Positions 1 through 6,100 of a stretch of 9,048 nt of DNA are shown here, in pieces. How positions within the stretch are numbered: the first letter of the stretch is position 1; each line of letters starts with the position of its first letter. The notes below the pieces were generated by a model that worked only from the letters and a program-made list of their open reading frames with translations, did not search any database and was not told the DNA's origin. A program made the translations under genes and the position numbers. Location: assembly GCA_039808645.1 (NCBI GenBank), contig JBDHTL010000142.1, forward strand, positions 1 through 9,048, in the 5' to 3' direction. Origin of the DNA: JAJXWB01 sp039808645 (lineage in GTDB: Bacteria; Pseudomonadota; Alphaproteobacteria; Rhizobiales; Beijerinckiaceae).

Positions 1-1
1 C

Positions 2-91
2 GCCCAGCGCGACCTCTTGCGCGAGTCCTTCAAGGTGGTGAAGCAGTTCCGCGACTTCCTGCGGCGCCACTACAACTTCGCCATGTTCTGA
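2..91 (+). CDS. 3' end of probable CBS/DUF294 nucleotidyltransferase-like protein (partial)
   Basis: Only the last 29 codons and the TGA stop are inside the window. The tail is basic and helical (LLRESFKVVKQFRDFLRRHY) and ends NFAMF. This resembles the C-terminal end of the DUF294_C domain, in which a run like LREAF-x-x-I-R-R-x-Q closes the protein. In many proteobacteria a CBS-domain/DUF294 putative nucleotidyltransferase is followed directly by a DnaQ-like exonuclease, often near acetate-uptake genes. That is the arrangement here: the next gene starts 1 bp after this stop, so the two are almost certainly co-transcribed and translationally coupled. The assignment rests on 29 residues plus context, so the family is probable and the biochemical role cannot be judged. 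Confidence 0.6.
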   Translation, partial: AQRDLLRESFKVVKQFRDFLRRHYNFAMF

Positions 92-92
92 C

Positions 93-737
93 ATGCTGCC
101 GCGCCGCCTGAAACGCTGGTTTCACTATTTCACGCTGGCCGACCAGTCGTTCCGTTTCCTGTTCGATCCGGGGCCTGCCGACGAGGTCGTCGTGGTCGAT
201 TGCGAGACGACGGGGCTCGACGTCGCGAAGGACGACATCATCACCATCGCGGCGGTGAAGGTGCGCGGCAACCGCATCCTCACATCGGAGAAATTCGTCG
301 CCATCGCGCGCCCCGAAGCGAAGATGAAAGCCGAGGCGATCAAGGTTCATCGCGTCTTCGAGAGCGAGACTGAGAAGGGCGAGCGCATCCGGCAGATCAT
401 GCGCGACTTCCTCCGCTTCGTCGGCGGCCGGCCGCTGGTCGGCTATTATCTCGAATTCGACGCGGCGATGATCGACAAGAACGTGTTGCCGCTGATCCAG
501 ATCGAACTACCCAACAAGATGATCGAAGTCTCGGCCATGTATTACGAGCGGCGCTACGGCGACGGGCATCCGGGCGACCAGATCGACCTGTCCTTCGCGC
601 GCATCCTGCACGATCTCGGCATTCCCATGCTCGATCAGCACGACGCGCTCAACGACGCGATCATGACGGCGGAGGCCTATATCGCGCTGAAGGACATGAA
701 GGCGCGCGGCGTGCGTTTCCCGAAACGGCGCACCTGA
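93..737 (+). CDS. DnaQ-like 3'-5' exonuclease (DEDDh family)
   Basis: The product is a 214-residue soluble protein with the three exonuclease motifs in order. Motif I is VVVDCETTGL, with D36 and E38 as metal ligands. Motif II is GYYLEFDAAMID, with D123. Motif III is HDALNDA, with H183 and D188, which makes it DEDDh type. Such enzymes remove nucleotides from 3' ends using two divalent metal ions. The size suits a stand-alone exonuclease domain; no polymerase or BRCT segment is attached. The basic N-terminal 27 residues (MLPRRLKRWF and on) lie outside the catalytic fold. The ATG starts 1 bp after the upstream stop, which fits coupling with the DUF294-type gene. It is annotated in many genomes as DNA polymerase III epsilon-like, but the replicative dnaQ is normally elsewhere, so I leave the symbol empty. 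It converges on the rlmB-like gene with only 2 bp between stops. Confidence 0.88.
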   Translation: MLPRRLKRWFHYFTLADQSFRFLFDPGPADEVVVVDCETTGLDVAKDDIITIAAVKVRGNRILTSEKFVAIARPEAKMKAEAIKVHRVFESETEKGERIRQIMRDFLRFVGGRPLVGYYLEFDAAMIDKNVLPLIQIELPNKMIEVSAMYYERRYGDGHPGDQIDLSFARILHDLGIPMLDQHDALNDAIMTAEAYIALKDMKARGVRFPKRRT

Positions 738-739
738 GG

Positions 740-1591
740 TCAGACGGGCAGTTTTTGCGCGACGGTGGCCAGCGCGACAGCGCAGGCATTGGAGACGTTG
801 AGGCTCTTGATCGCTCCGGGCATGTCGAGGCGCGCGACGAGGTCGCAATTCTCCCGCGTCAGGCGGCGCAGGCCCGCGCCTTCTGCGCCGAGCGCCAGCG
901 CGAGCGGGCGCGACAGGGTCGTCTCCCCGAGCGAAGCCGAGCCCTCCGAATCGAGCCCGACGCGCAGGTAGCCCATGTCTCCGAGCGCCTCCATCGCCCG
1001 CGCGAGATTGACGACGGAGACGATCGGCACATGTTCGAGGCCGCCGGAGGCCGTCTTGGCCAGCACGCCGGAAAAGTCGGGCGCATGGCGCTCCGTGACG
1101 ACGAGAGCGTCGACGGCGAAGGCGGCCGCGGTGCGCAGGATGGCGCCGACATTGTGCGGATCGGTGATCTGGTCGAGAACCAGCACGACCCCGCTGCGGT
1201 TCTCGATGTCCGAGATGTCGCGCGGCGGAAGCGGGCGCGCCTCGAGGAGAAGGCCCTGGTGCACGGCGCCGGGACCGAGGCGGCGGTCGAGGTCCGCGCC
1301 GTCCACGATCTGCGGCTGCAGGTGCGCGGCCGCCGCATCCGGCGCGATGCGGTCCGCCGCGCCGGCGGTGGCGTAGAGCGCAAGCAGCTTTCGTCTTTTC
1401 GCCTGCAAGGCTTCGCGCACCGCGTGCACGCCGTAGAGAACGACGAGATCGGCGCCCGCCTTGCGAAAGGCGGGGGCCTCGCCGTCGCGCTGCGGCCTAC
1501 GCTCGGGCGCGCGTCCGCGCGGCGCGCCCCGCCCGAAATCGCCCGGCTTGTTCCGGTCCTTGCCGCCCCGTCCGGGCCTGTCGCGTCGCAT
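740..1591 (-). CDS. rlmB: 23S rRNA 2'-O-ribose methyltransferase, TrmH/SpoU family (RlmB-like)
   Basis: This 283-residue protein should transfer a methyl group from S-adenosylmethionine to a ribose 2'-OH; RlmB acts on G2251 of 23S rRNA. Residues 1-45 are a basic, Arg/Gly-rich low-complexity tail. GVHAVREAL (about 54-62) begins the small substrate-binding domain. The SPOUT core carries all three family motifs: motif 1 DQITDPHNVGAILRTA (140-155, N147 and R153), motif 2 LGAEGAG (234-240, E237) and motif 3 LNVSNA (264-269). These form the trefoil-knot cofactor site. An in-frame TTG at 1654 would add 21 residues, but I prefer the ATG at 1591. The extension is only more basic low-complexity sequence, and neither start has a strong Shine-Dalgarno. 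It is transcribed away from tRNA-Tyr. TrmH-family paralogues differ mainly in target, so the family is certain and the exact substrate likely. Confidence 0.88.
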   Translation of the reverse strand: MRRDRPGRGGKDRNKPGDFGRGAPRGRAPERRPQRDGEAPAFRKAGADLVVLYGVHAVREALQAKRRKLLALYATAGAADRIAPDAAAAHLQPQIVDGADLDRRLGPGAVHQGLLLEARPLPPRDISDIENRSGVVLVLDQITDPHNVGAILRTAAAFAVDALVVTERHAPDFSGVLAKTASGGLEHVPIVSVVNLARAMEALGDMGYLRVGLDSEGSASLGETTLSRPLALALGAEGAGLRRLTRENCDLVARLDMPGAIKSLNVSNACAVALATVAQKLPV

Positions 1592-1671
1592 GAGTTTTCC
1601 GGTCGCCCGCGCCTGTCGTCCACGCCGTGTCTCACGGCCCGCGCCAATGCGCAATCGGCCGCCATTAGCGG

Positions 1672-1700
1672 TTGACAGGGCGCCGCCCCGCCCGCATAAG
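1672..1700 (+). promoter_or_regulatory. Sigma70-type promoter for tRNA-Tyr
   Basis: A perfect -35 box TTGACA (1672-1677) is followed by a 17-bp spacer and a -10-like CATAAG (1695-1700, 4 of 6 match to TATAAT). Transcription would start near 1707 and give about 70 nt of leader before the tRNA. A perfect 6-bp inverted repeat, GCCCGC-ATAAG-GCGGGC (1690-1706), overlaps the -10 element. It could be chance in GC-rich DNA. Confidence 0.6.
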
Positions 1701-1777
1701 GCGGGCCGTCGGGCCGGCTTTGCCGGACCACGGGCAAGGCTCCAACGCGCATGTGCGCGCCGCAGCCTCGCTCTCGT

Positions 1778-1862
1778 GGGGGAATGTCCCGAGCGGCAAA
1801 GGGGGCGGACTGTAAATCCGCTGGCTATGCCTTCGTAGGTTCGAGTCCTACTTCCCCCACCA
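1778..1862 (+). tRNA. tRNA-Tyr (anticodon GUA), CCA encoded
   Basis: The gene folds as a class II tRNA. The acceptor stem is GGGGGAA (1778-1784) paired with TTCCCCC (1852-1858). It is followed by discriminator A and a genomically encoded CCA (1860-1862). The anticodon stem is GCGGA/TCCGC around loop CTGTAAA, with anticodon GTA at 1812-1814. The T arm is GTAGG-TTCGAGT-CCTAC. The extra arm between anticodon and T stems is long, as expected for bacterial tRNA-Tyr. It decodes UAU and UAC. Confidence 0.97.
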
Positions 1863-2124
1863 TTCCCGGATCCCGCGCTTCCCGGTCCGCGCGCGTCGCG
1901 GCGACGTGCGACCTTCTGTCCGACGACCGTCGCCCTTCGCGCGCTTGACGGCGCTACGGCCCCCTTATCTTATCATGTCTGAATATTTGTAACGGGACAG
2001 GGGCGCAAAGACCCCATCTGATTTCGGAAGCAGGTCGCAGGCGCGTCCGCTTCCGCGACGGTCCCGGCGAGGCAACGCTGTGTTTGGCATGCGCACCGCG
2101 ACGATCGGCGGTGGGCGTCGCCGT
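1863..2124 (+). promoter_or_regulatory. Leader region between tRNA-Tyr and fccA, with possible promoter and AT-rich patch
   Basis: No gene is seen in these 262 bases. Just after the tRNA there are small GC-rich inverted repeats without T-runs: CGTCG-CGG-CGACG at 1894-1906 and CGACG-AC-CGTCG around 1920-1931. TTGACG (1945-1950) could be a -35 box and TATCAT (1971-1976, 5 of 6 match) a -10 box, but the 20-bp spacing is long, so this promoter is tentative. The stretch 1964-1993 is strikingly AT-rich for this GC-rich window. It contains a repeated TTATC and an AATATTT segment, and is a reasonable place for a regulator to act. A further hairpin, GGGG-CGCAAAGA-CCCC, lies near 2000-2015. Confidence 0.35.
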
Positions 2125-2134
2125 GGGAGGGGAG
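2125..2134 (+). promoter_or_regulatory. Strong Shine-Dalgarno that fixes the fccA start
   Basis: The purine run GGGAGGGGAG lies just upstream of the ATG at 2138. It supports that start over an in-frame TTG at 2084, which would add 18 residues in front of the signal peptide and has no comparable site. Confidence 0.75.
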
Positions 2135-2137
2135 CGC

Positions 2138-2728
2138 ATGAAAATAGAATCGCGATGGTTCGCCGCCGCTGCGCTTGTCGCGGCGTTGGGCGCGAGCGCG
2201 CCCGTGGCCGCCGGGCCGAGCGGGGAGGCGATGGCGGCGACCTGCGCCGGCTGCCACGGTCCCAACGGCTCGAGCTTCGGTCCGGTGACGCCGACGATCG
2301 CTTCGCTGTCGATCGATTATTTCGTGATGTCGATGAAGGACTACCGGGACGGCAAGCGCCCCGCGACCGTCATGGACCGCATCGCCAAGGGCTACAGCGA
2401 CGACGACATCGCCGAGATGGCCAAGTATTTCCAGAAGCAGAAATTCGTCCGGTATCCGCAGAAGACCGACGTGGACAAGGTGAAGTCCGGCAAGGCGCTG
2501 GCGAAGCGATATTGCGAATCCTGCCACGAGGACGAAGGCCGCATCGCCGAGGGCGTCGGCATGCTGGCTGGGCAATGGCTGCCGTACATGGAATTTTCCA
2601 TGCAGGACTTTCTCTCCGGCAAGCGCCAGACGGAGCGGCGGCAGAAGGCGAAGTTCGACGAAGTCGTCCGCGACAAGGGCGAAGCGGCGTTCATCGACAT
2701 TCTGCACTACTACGCCAGCGTGAAGTGA
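2138..2728 (+). CDS. fccA: Diheme cytochrome c subunit of flavocytochrome c sulfide dehydrogenase (FccA-like)
   Basis: The product is 196 residues and exported by Sec. Its signal peptide is residues 1 to about 25 (basic MKIESR, then an Ala/Leu-rich core ending APVAA). Two c-type heme sites follow: CAGCH (36-40) and CESCH (126-130), each starting one c4-like domain. For heme 1 the distal ligand is probably M79, in the RPATVMDRIAKG segment 39 residues after its histidine. The second domain has no Met at the equivalent place; the region reads RQTERRQKAKF, and the last Met is M155. Heme 2 may therefore use M155, another residue, or be five-coordinate. In FccAB this subunit takes electrons from the flavin of FccB and passes them to a periplasmic carrier. 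The gene is 14 bp upstream of fccB. A stand-alone cytochrome c4-type protein is the alternative, but adjacency to fccB makes the FccA role likely. Confidence 0.85.
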   Translation: MKIESRWFAAAALVAALGASAPVAAGPSGEAMAATCAGCHGPNGSSFGPVTPTIASLSIDYFVMSMKDYRDGKRPATVMDRIAKGYSDDDIAEMAKYFQKQKFVRYPQKTDVDKVKSGKALAKRYCESCHEDEGRIAEGVGMLAGQWLPYMEFSMQDFLSGKRQTERRQKAKFDEVVRDKGEAAFIDILHYYASVK

Positions 2729-2742
2729 GCGGGAGAACGACC

Positions 2743-4041
2743 ATGACCCATTCGATCGATCGCCGCGGCTTCCTCCGGATCGGCGGCGCCGCGCTCACGC
2801 TCGGCGGCGTCGTCGCCGCGCCGCATGTCGCGCGCGCCGCCGGCCAGAAGGTCGTCGTCGTCGGCGGCGGACCGGCCGGCGCGACGGCGGCGAAATATCT
2901 CAAACTCGGGGATCCCTCGCTCGAGGTCACGCTGATCGAGGCCAATCCCGACTATTACACCTGCTTCATGAGCAACGAGGTGCTCGCGGGCGACCGCAAG
3001 CTCGAGACGCTCAAGGTCGGTTTCGGCGGGCTCGGCAAGCGCGGCGTCAAGGTCGTGCACGATCTCGTGACCGGCATCGACGTGGCGGCCAAATCCGTGG
3101 CGACCAAGGGCGGACAGAAGTTCGCCTACGACCGCTGCATCGTCGCGCCCGGCATCGACTTCAACTTCGGCGGCGTGCCGGGCTACAGCGAGGCGGATGT
3201 CGAGAAGGCGCCGCATGCGTGGAAAGCCGGCCCGCAGACGGCGCTGCTGCGCAAGCAGCTCGAGGCCATGCCGGACGGCGGCAATTTCGTCATGATCGCG
3301 CCGCCCAACCCGTTCCGCTGCCCGCCCGGCCCCTACGAGCGGGCGAGCCTGGTCGCGCATTACTTCAAGAAGCACAAGCCGAAGTCGAAGGTGATCATTC
3401 TCGATCCCAAGGACGGCTTCTCCAAGCAGGGCCTGTTCCAGCAGGCCTGGACGAAGTTCTACGGCTTCGGGACGCCGGACGGCATGATCCAGTGGGTCAG
3501 CGGCGGCAAGGGCGGCAAGGTGCAGAAGATCGACCTGTCGACGATGACGGTCGAGACCGAGTTCGACAAGTTCAAGGCCGACGTGCTCAACGTCATCCCG
3601 CCGCAGAAGGCCGGCAAGATCGCCTTCGACGCCGGACTGGTCGAGGGCGCCTGGGCGCCGGTCAGCAAGGATACGATGGAGTCGAAGAAGGCCCCGGGCG
3701 TGCATGTGCTCGGCGACGCGTCGGAGGCGGCGACCATGCCGAAATCCGGCTATTCGGCCAATTCGCAGGCCAAGGTCGCCGCGGCGGCGGCGATCGCGAT
3801 GCTCAAGGGCCAGCCGGCGCCGGAGCCGACCTATCTCAACACCTGCTATTCGGTCGCAGGCCAGGATCACGCCTTCTCGGTCGCCGGGGTCTACACCTAC
3901 GACAAGGAGAAGAATTCGATCGCCGAAGTGAAGGGCGCGGGCGGCCTGTCGAAGATGGACGCCTCCGACGCGGATCGGAAGCGCGAACTTCTCTACGCGC
4001 ACAGCTGGTTCGAGAACATTCGCGCCGACAGCTGGGGCTGA
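2743..4041 (+). CDS. fccB: Sulfide dehydrogenase flavoprotein subunit FccB, Tat-exported
   Basis: This 432-residue periplasmic flavoenzyme should oxidise sulfide to sulfur or polysulfide and hand electrons to FccA. It has a twin-arginine signal (DRRGFLRIGG at 6-15) with likely cleavage after ARA at residue 32, so it would be folded with FAD before export. The dinucleotide-binding motif VVVVGGGPAGATAA is at 37-50, and a second FAD contact is HVLGDAS (321-327). In mature numbering C42 (C74, in YYTCF) matches the cysteine that binds FAD covalently in the Allochromatium enzyme. C161 (C193, in PFRCPPGP) and C336 (C368, in LNTCYS) match the redox disulfide I recall as C161/C337. The C-terminal 80 residues fit the FCSD flavin-binding domain. 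The start is set by GGGAGA upstream of ATG 2743 and by the Tat motif. A polysulfide- or other-substrate paralogue (SoxF) is possible, but all key residues are present. Confidence 0.93.
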   Translation: MTHSIDRRGFLRIGGAALTLGGVVAAPHVARAAGQKVVVVGGGPAGATAAKYLKLGDPSLEVTLIEANPDYYTCFMSNEVLAGDRKLETLKVGFGGLGKRGVKVVHDLVTGIDVAAKSVATKGGQKFAYDRCIVAPGIDFNFGGVPGYSEADVEKAPHAWKAGPQTALLRKQLEAMPDGGNFVMIAPPNPFRCPPGPYERASLVAHYFKKHKPKSKVIILDPKDGFSKQGLFQQAWTKFYGFGTPDGMIQWVSGGKGGKVQKIDLSTMTVETEFDKFKADVLNVIPPQKAGKIAFDAGLVEGAWAPVSKDTMESKKAPGVHVLGDASEAATMPKSGYSANSQAKVAAAAAIAMLKGQPAPEPTYLNTCYSVAGQDHAFSVAGVYTYDKEKNSIAEVKGAGGLSKMDASDADRKRELLYAHSWFENIRADSWG

Positions 4042-4056
4042 TCGTTCGAGAAGGCA

Positions 4057-4083
4057 GGGCCGGGCGCAGTCCCGGCCCATTTT
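4057..4083 (+). terminator. Terminator-like hairpin between fccB and the NapC-type gene
   Basis: An 8-bp perfect GC stem, GGGCCGGG (4057-4064) with CCCGGCCC (4071-4078), encloses a 6-nt loop and is followed by ATTTT. It lies 15 bp after the fccB stop. The T-run is short, so it may act as a partial terminator or an mRNA stabiliser, lowering expression of the two cytochrome genes below fccAB. Confidence 0.6.
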
Positions 4084-4102
4084 CCTGCAACGGATTTGCG
4101 AC

Positions 4103-4669
4103 GTGCTCGCACGCATCAGAGGCTGGCTGACGCCGGCGACCGCCGCCGGCGGCGCGCTGCTTCTTCTCGTCGGGGCGATCGGCGTCGCCGCCTTCGTCGG
4201 CGGCTTCAACGCCTTCGCGGCCTACACGAACCGGACCGAGTTCTGCGTCTCCTGCCACACGATGGAGCGCGGACCCTACGCCGAGTACAAGAAGACGATC
4301 CACTACAGCAATCGCGCCGGCGCCCGCGCCGCCTGCGCCGATTGCCATGTGCCGAAGGATTTCTTCCCGAAATTCGTGGCCAAGATCGTGGCCGCCAAGG
4401 ACGTCTATCACGAGCTCGCCGGCACGATCGACACGCCGGAGAAATTCGAGGCGCGCCGGCTGCATCTGGCCCGCAATGTCTGGTCCTACATGGAAAGCAC
4501 GAGTTCGGCGGGCTGCCGATCGTGCCACGATTTCGAGGCCATGAAGCTGGACGACCAGGGCCGCCGCGCCAAGTTGAAGCACCCGCAGGCGAAGATGGAA
4601 GGCAAGCATTGCATCACTTGCCACAAGGGCGTCGCGCATGAACTGCCCAAGGATTTCGAGGGCGATTGA
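4103..4669 (+). CDS. NapC/NirT-family membrane-anchored tetraheme cytochrome c
   Basis: The product has 188 residues. One N-terminal membrane anchor (about 13-36) is followed by a periplasmic domain with four c-heme sites: CVSCH (48-52), CADCH (78-82), CRSCH (138-142) and CITCH (170-174). The surrounding sequence is typical of the family, for example KKTIHYSN (63-70), CHVPKDFFPK (81-90) and CHKGVAHELP near the end. NapC, NirT and NrfH proteins normally oxidise membrane quinol and pass electrons to periplasmic reductases. No nitrate, nitrite or TMAO reductase gene lies nearby, so the partner is probably FccAB and/or the next cytochrome. Electron flow could then run either into or out of the quinone pool. 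The start is a GTG with a poor Shine-Dalgarno; I see no in-frame ATG that would keep the anchor. The gene ends 3 bp before the next start, suggesting translational coupling. No subfamily symbol is justified. Confidence 0.93.
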   Translation: MLARIRGWLTPATAAGGALLLLVGAIGVAAFVGGFNAFAAYTNRTEFCVSCHTMERGPYAEYKKTIHYSNRAGARAACADCHVPKDFFPKFVAKIVAAKDVYHELAGTIDTPEKFEARRLHLARNVWSYMESTSSAGCRSCHDFEAMKLDDQGRRAKLKHPQAKMEGKHCITCHKGVAHELPKDFEGD

Positions 4670-4672
4670 GCC

Positions 4673-5986
4673 ATGTCCCGTTTGAACGGCCTGCGCGCGC
4701 TTTTCGCCTTCCTGCTTCTGGCGTCGCCCGGCGTCCGCGCGGCCGAAAGCGAACTCGCCTCGATCGCGCGGGGCGGCAGGCTCTACGAGGACTGGGGAAA
4801 GGAGCTTTCGATCGCGGGCCCGCGCACCTACGAACGCGGCGCCGAACGCGGGAAGGAGCGGCCGGGCCGCTGCGTCGATTGCCACGGCTGGGACTATCGC
4901 GGCAAGGACGGCCGCGCCGCGGCGCCGGGCATGGCAGGCGGGATCGAGCAGCAGCGGGGCGCCGGCGCCGAGACGATCAAGGCGGTCCTGCGCGACAGCC
5001 GTCACGGCTATGGCGATTTCCTGAAACAGGCGGATGTCGAGGACCTCGCGAATTTCCTCGCGCGCGGACAGGTCGACATGGACGCCGCCGTCGATCCCGC
5101 GACGTCCCGCGCGCGCGGCGACGGCCGGCGCGGCGATGTCGTGTTGCAGACGATCTGCGCGAATTGCCACGGCAACGACGGGCAGCAGATCGCAGAGGCG
5201 CCGCCGCTCGGCGACACGGCGCGCGCCAACCCCTGGCGCGCGCTGCACACGCTGCTCAACGGCCACCCGAACGGCAACATGCCCTCGCTGCGCGTGATGG
5301 GCGCGCCCTTCGTCCAGGACGTGCTGGCGGCGGCGCAGAGCCTGCCGAGCCGCAACATGCTGGCCTCGATCGTGCGCGGCGGGCGCCTCTACGACGCCTG
5401 GTACAAAGAAAACCGCGTCGACGCGCCGAAGACGGCGCATCCGGCCTGGGCGGGGCAGCCCCTCGGCGAGACCGACCCGCGCACGACCTGGCGCTGCAGG
5501 GAATGCCACGGCTGGGACTATCGCGGCACGAAAAGCGCGATCGACGGAAGGGAACGCGCGATCAGGGGAGTCGACGGATTGATGGGCGGCGACCCGGCGC
5601 GCGCGGTCCTCGCCTTGCGCGGCGACCTGCACGACATCAAGGGCCGCCTGTCGGAGCGCGACATCGCCGATCTCGCCAATTTCCTGACCAGGGGCCAGGT
5701 CGACATGGACCGCTACATCGACCGCGCGACGAAGAAGGCGCGCAGCGCCTCCGCCGGATACGAAGCGCATTACCAGACGATCTGCGCGCCCTGCCACGGC
5801 GCGGACGGGCGCGAGATCCGGACGATGCAGCCGCTCGGCAGGATCGCCGGCCAGGATCCCTGGCGGGCGCTGCACGGAATCGTCAACGGCCATCCCGGCG
5901 AGGCCATGCCGGCGCTCGCGGCGTTTCCGCAGGAAATGGCGGGGGGAATCCTCGCCTATGCGCAGACCTTGCCGCAGCAGCGGTGA
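4673..5986 (+). CDS. Secreted tetraheme cytochrome c with tandemly duplicated diheme unit
   Basis: The product has 437 residues and a Sec signal peptide (1 to about 23, ending GVRA). Four heme sites are visible: CVDCH (67-71), CANCH (162-166), CRECH (275-279) and CAPCH (371-375). The mature protein is two similar halves of about 200 residues. Each reads RGGRLY-x-x-W, then CxxCHGWDYRG, DLANFL-x-RGQVDMD, QTICAxCHG, PWRALH and NGHP with a Met-Pro. Candidate distal ligands recur in register. M203 and M412 each lie 37 residues after the heme 2 and heme 4 histidines. H111 and H320, each 21 residues before the RGQVDMD glycine, suit hemes 1 and 3. I infer alternating bis-His and His/Met hemes. No enzyme family is recognised; it could be an electron carrier for FccAB and the NapC-type protein or an uncharacterised oxidoreductase. 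The ATG is 3 bp after the previous stop. Confidence 0.85.
   Translation: MSRLNGLRALFAFLLLASPGVRAAESELASIARGGRLYEDWGKELSIAGPRTYERGAERGKERPGRCVDCHGWDYRGKDGRAAAPGMAGGIEQQRGAGAETIKAVLRDSRHGYGDFLKQADVEDLANFLARGQVDMDAAVDPATSRARGDGRRGDVVLQTICANCHGNDGQQIAEAPPLGDTARANPWRALHTLLNGHPNGNMPSLRVMGAPFVQDVLAAAQSLPSRNMLASIVRGGRLYDAWYKENRVDAPKTAHPAWAGQPLGETDPRTTWRCRECHGWDYRGTKSAIDGRERAIRGVDGLMGGDPARAVLALRGDLHDIKGRLSERDIADLANFLTRGQVDMDRYIDRATKKARSASAGYEAHYQTICAPCHGADGREIRTMQPLGRIAGQDPWRALHGIVNGHPGEAMPALAAFPQEMAGGILAYAQTLPQQR
4757..5974 (+). repeat. Internal tandem duplication encoding two diheme modules
   Basis: Codons 29-225 (4757-5347) and 231-434 (5363-5974) of the tetraheme cytochrome gene encode homologous modules. 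Shared blocks appear in the same order at offsets of about 202 to 210 residues. The spacing drift means small indels have accumulated since duplication. Similarity is obvious at protein level (for example RGGRLY, CHGWDYRG, RGQVDMD, PWRALH) but DNA identity is patchy, so the duplication is old. Confidence 0.85.
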
Positions 5987-6003
5987 GCGGCCCTGGCGTC
6001 CCG

Positions 6004-6034
6004 AGGCCCCTTTTCCGCGGACTGCGGGGCCTTT
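6004..6034 (+). terminator. Terminator-like hairpin ending the cytochrome cluster
   Basis: AGGCCCC (6004-6010) pairs with GGGGCCT (6026-6032) around a 15-nt loop and runs into TTTG. It lies 18 bp after the tetraheme gene stop. The T-run is short and the loop is large, so the strength is uncertain. Confidence 0.5.
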
Positions 6035-6100
6035 GCATACGCTTCGTTAACCATCGCGCGCTTCCATGGAGCAATCGGCCCACCCCCATGGAATCCGTGC

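Noticed and set aside
755..1675. 306-codon plus-strand frame opposite rlmB
   Set aside because: The opposite strand carries all three SpoU motifs; this frame has no recognisable domain.
1995..2060. Resemblance of GGGGCGCAAAGACCCC to the core of a cyclic-di-GMP-I riboswitch
   Set aside because: Only the short CGCAAAG string is shared. The partner helix with its GCAAACC segment and the second hairpin are missing.
2080..2742. N-terminal extension of fccB over the fccA gene
   Set aside because: The frame is open by chance. The Tat signal and Shine-Dalgarno place the FccB start at 2743.
4103..4669. Nitrate, nitrite or TMAO respiration operon (nap/nrf/tor)
   Set aside because: The NapC-type protein alone does not establish it, and no reductase or accessory gene of those systems lies nearby.
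3836..5893. 685-codon open frame on the minus strand across the cytochrome genes
   Set aside because: Stop codons are rare in GC-rich DNA. The frame is Arg/Ala/His-rich with no domain and lies opposite clear heme proteins, so it is a shadow.
4673..5986. Thiosulfate dehydrogenase TsdA or SoxA-type enzyme
   Set aside because: There are four CxxCH sites in two repeats, with paired His and Met candidate ligands. I see no conserved cysteine outside the heme motifs that could be the Cys heme ligand of those enzymes.
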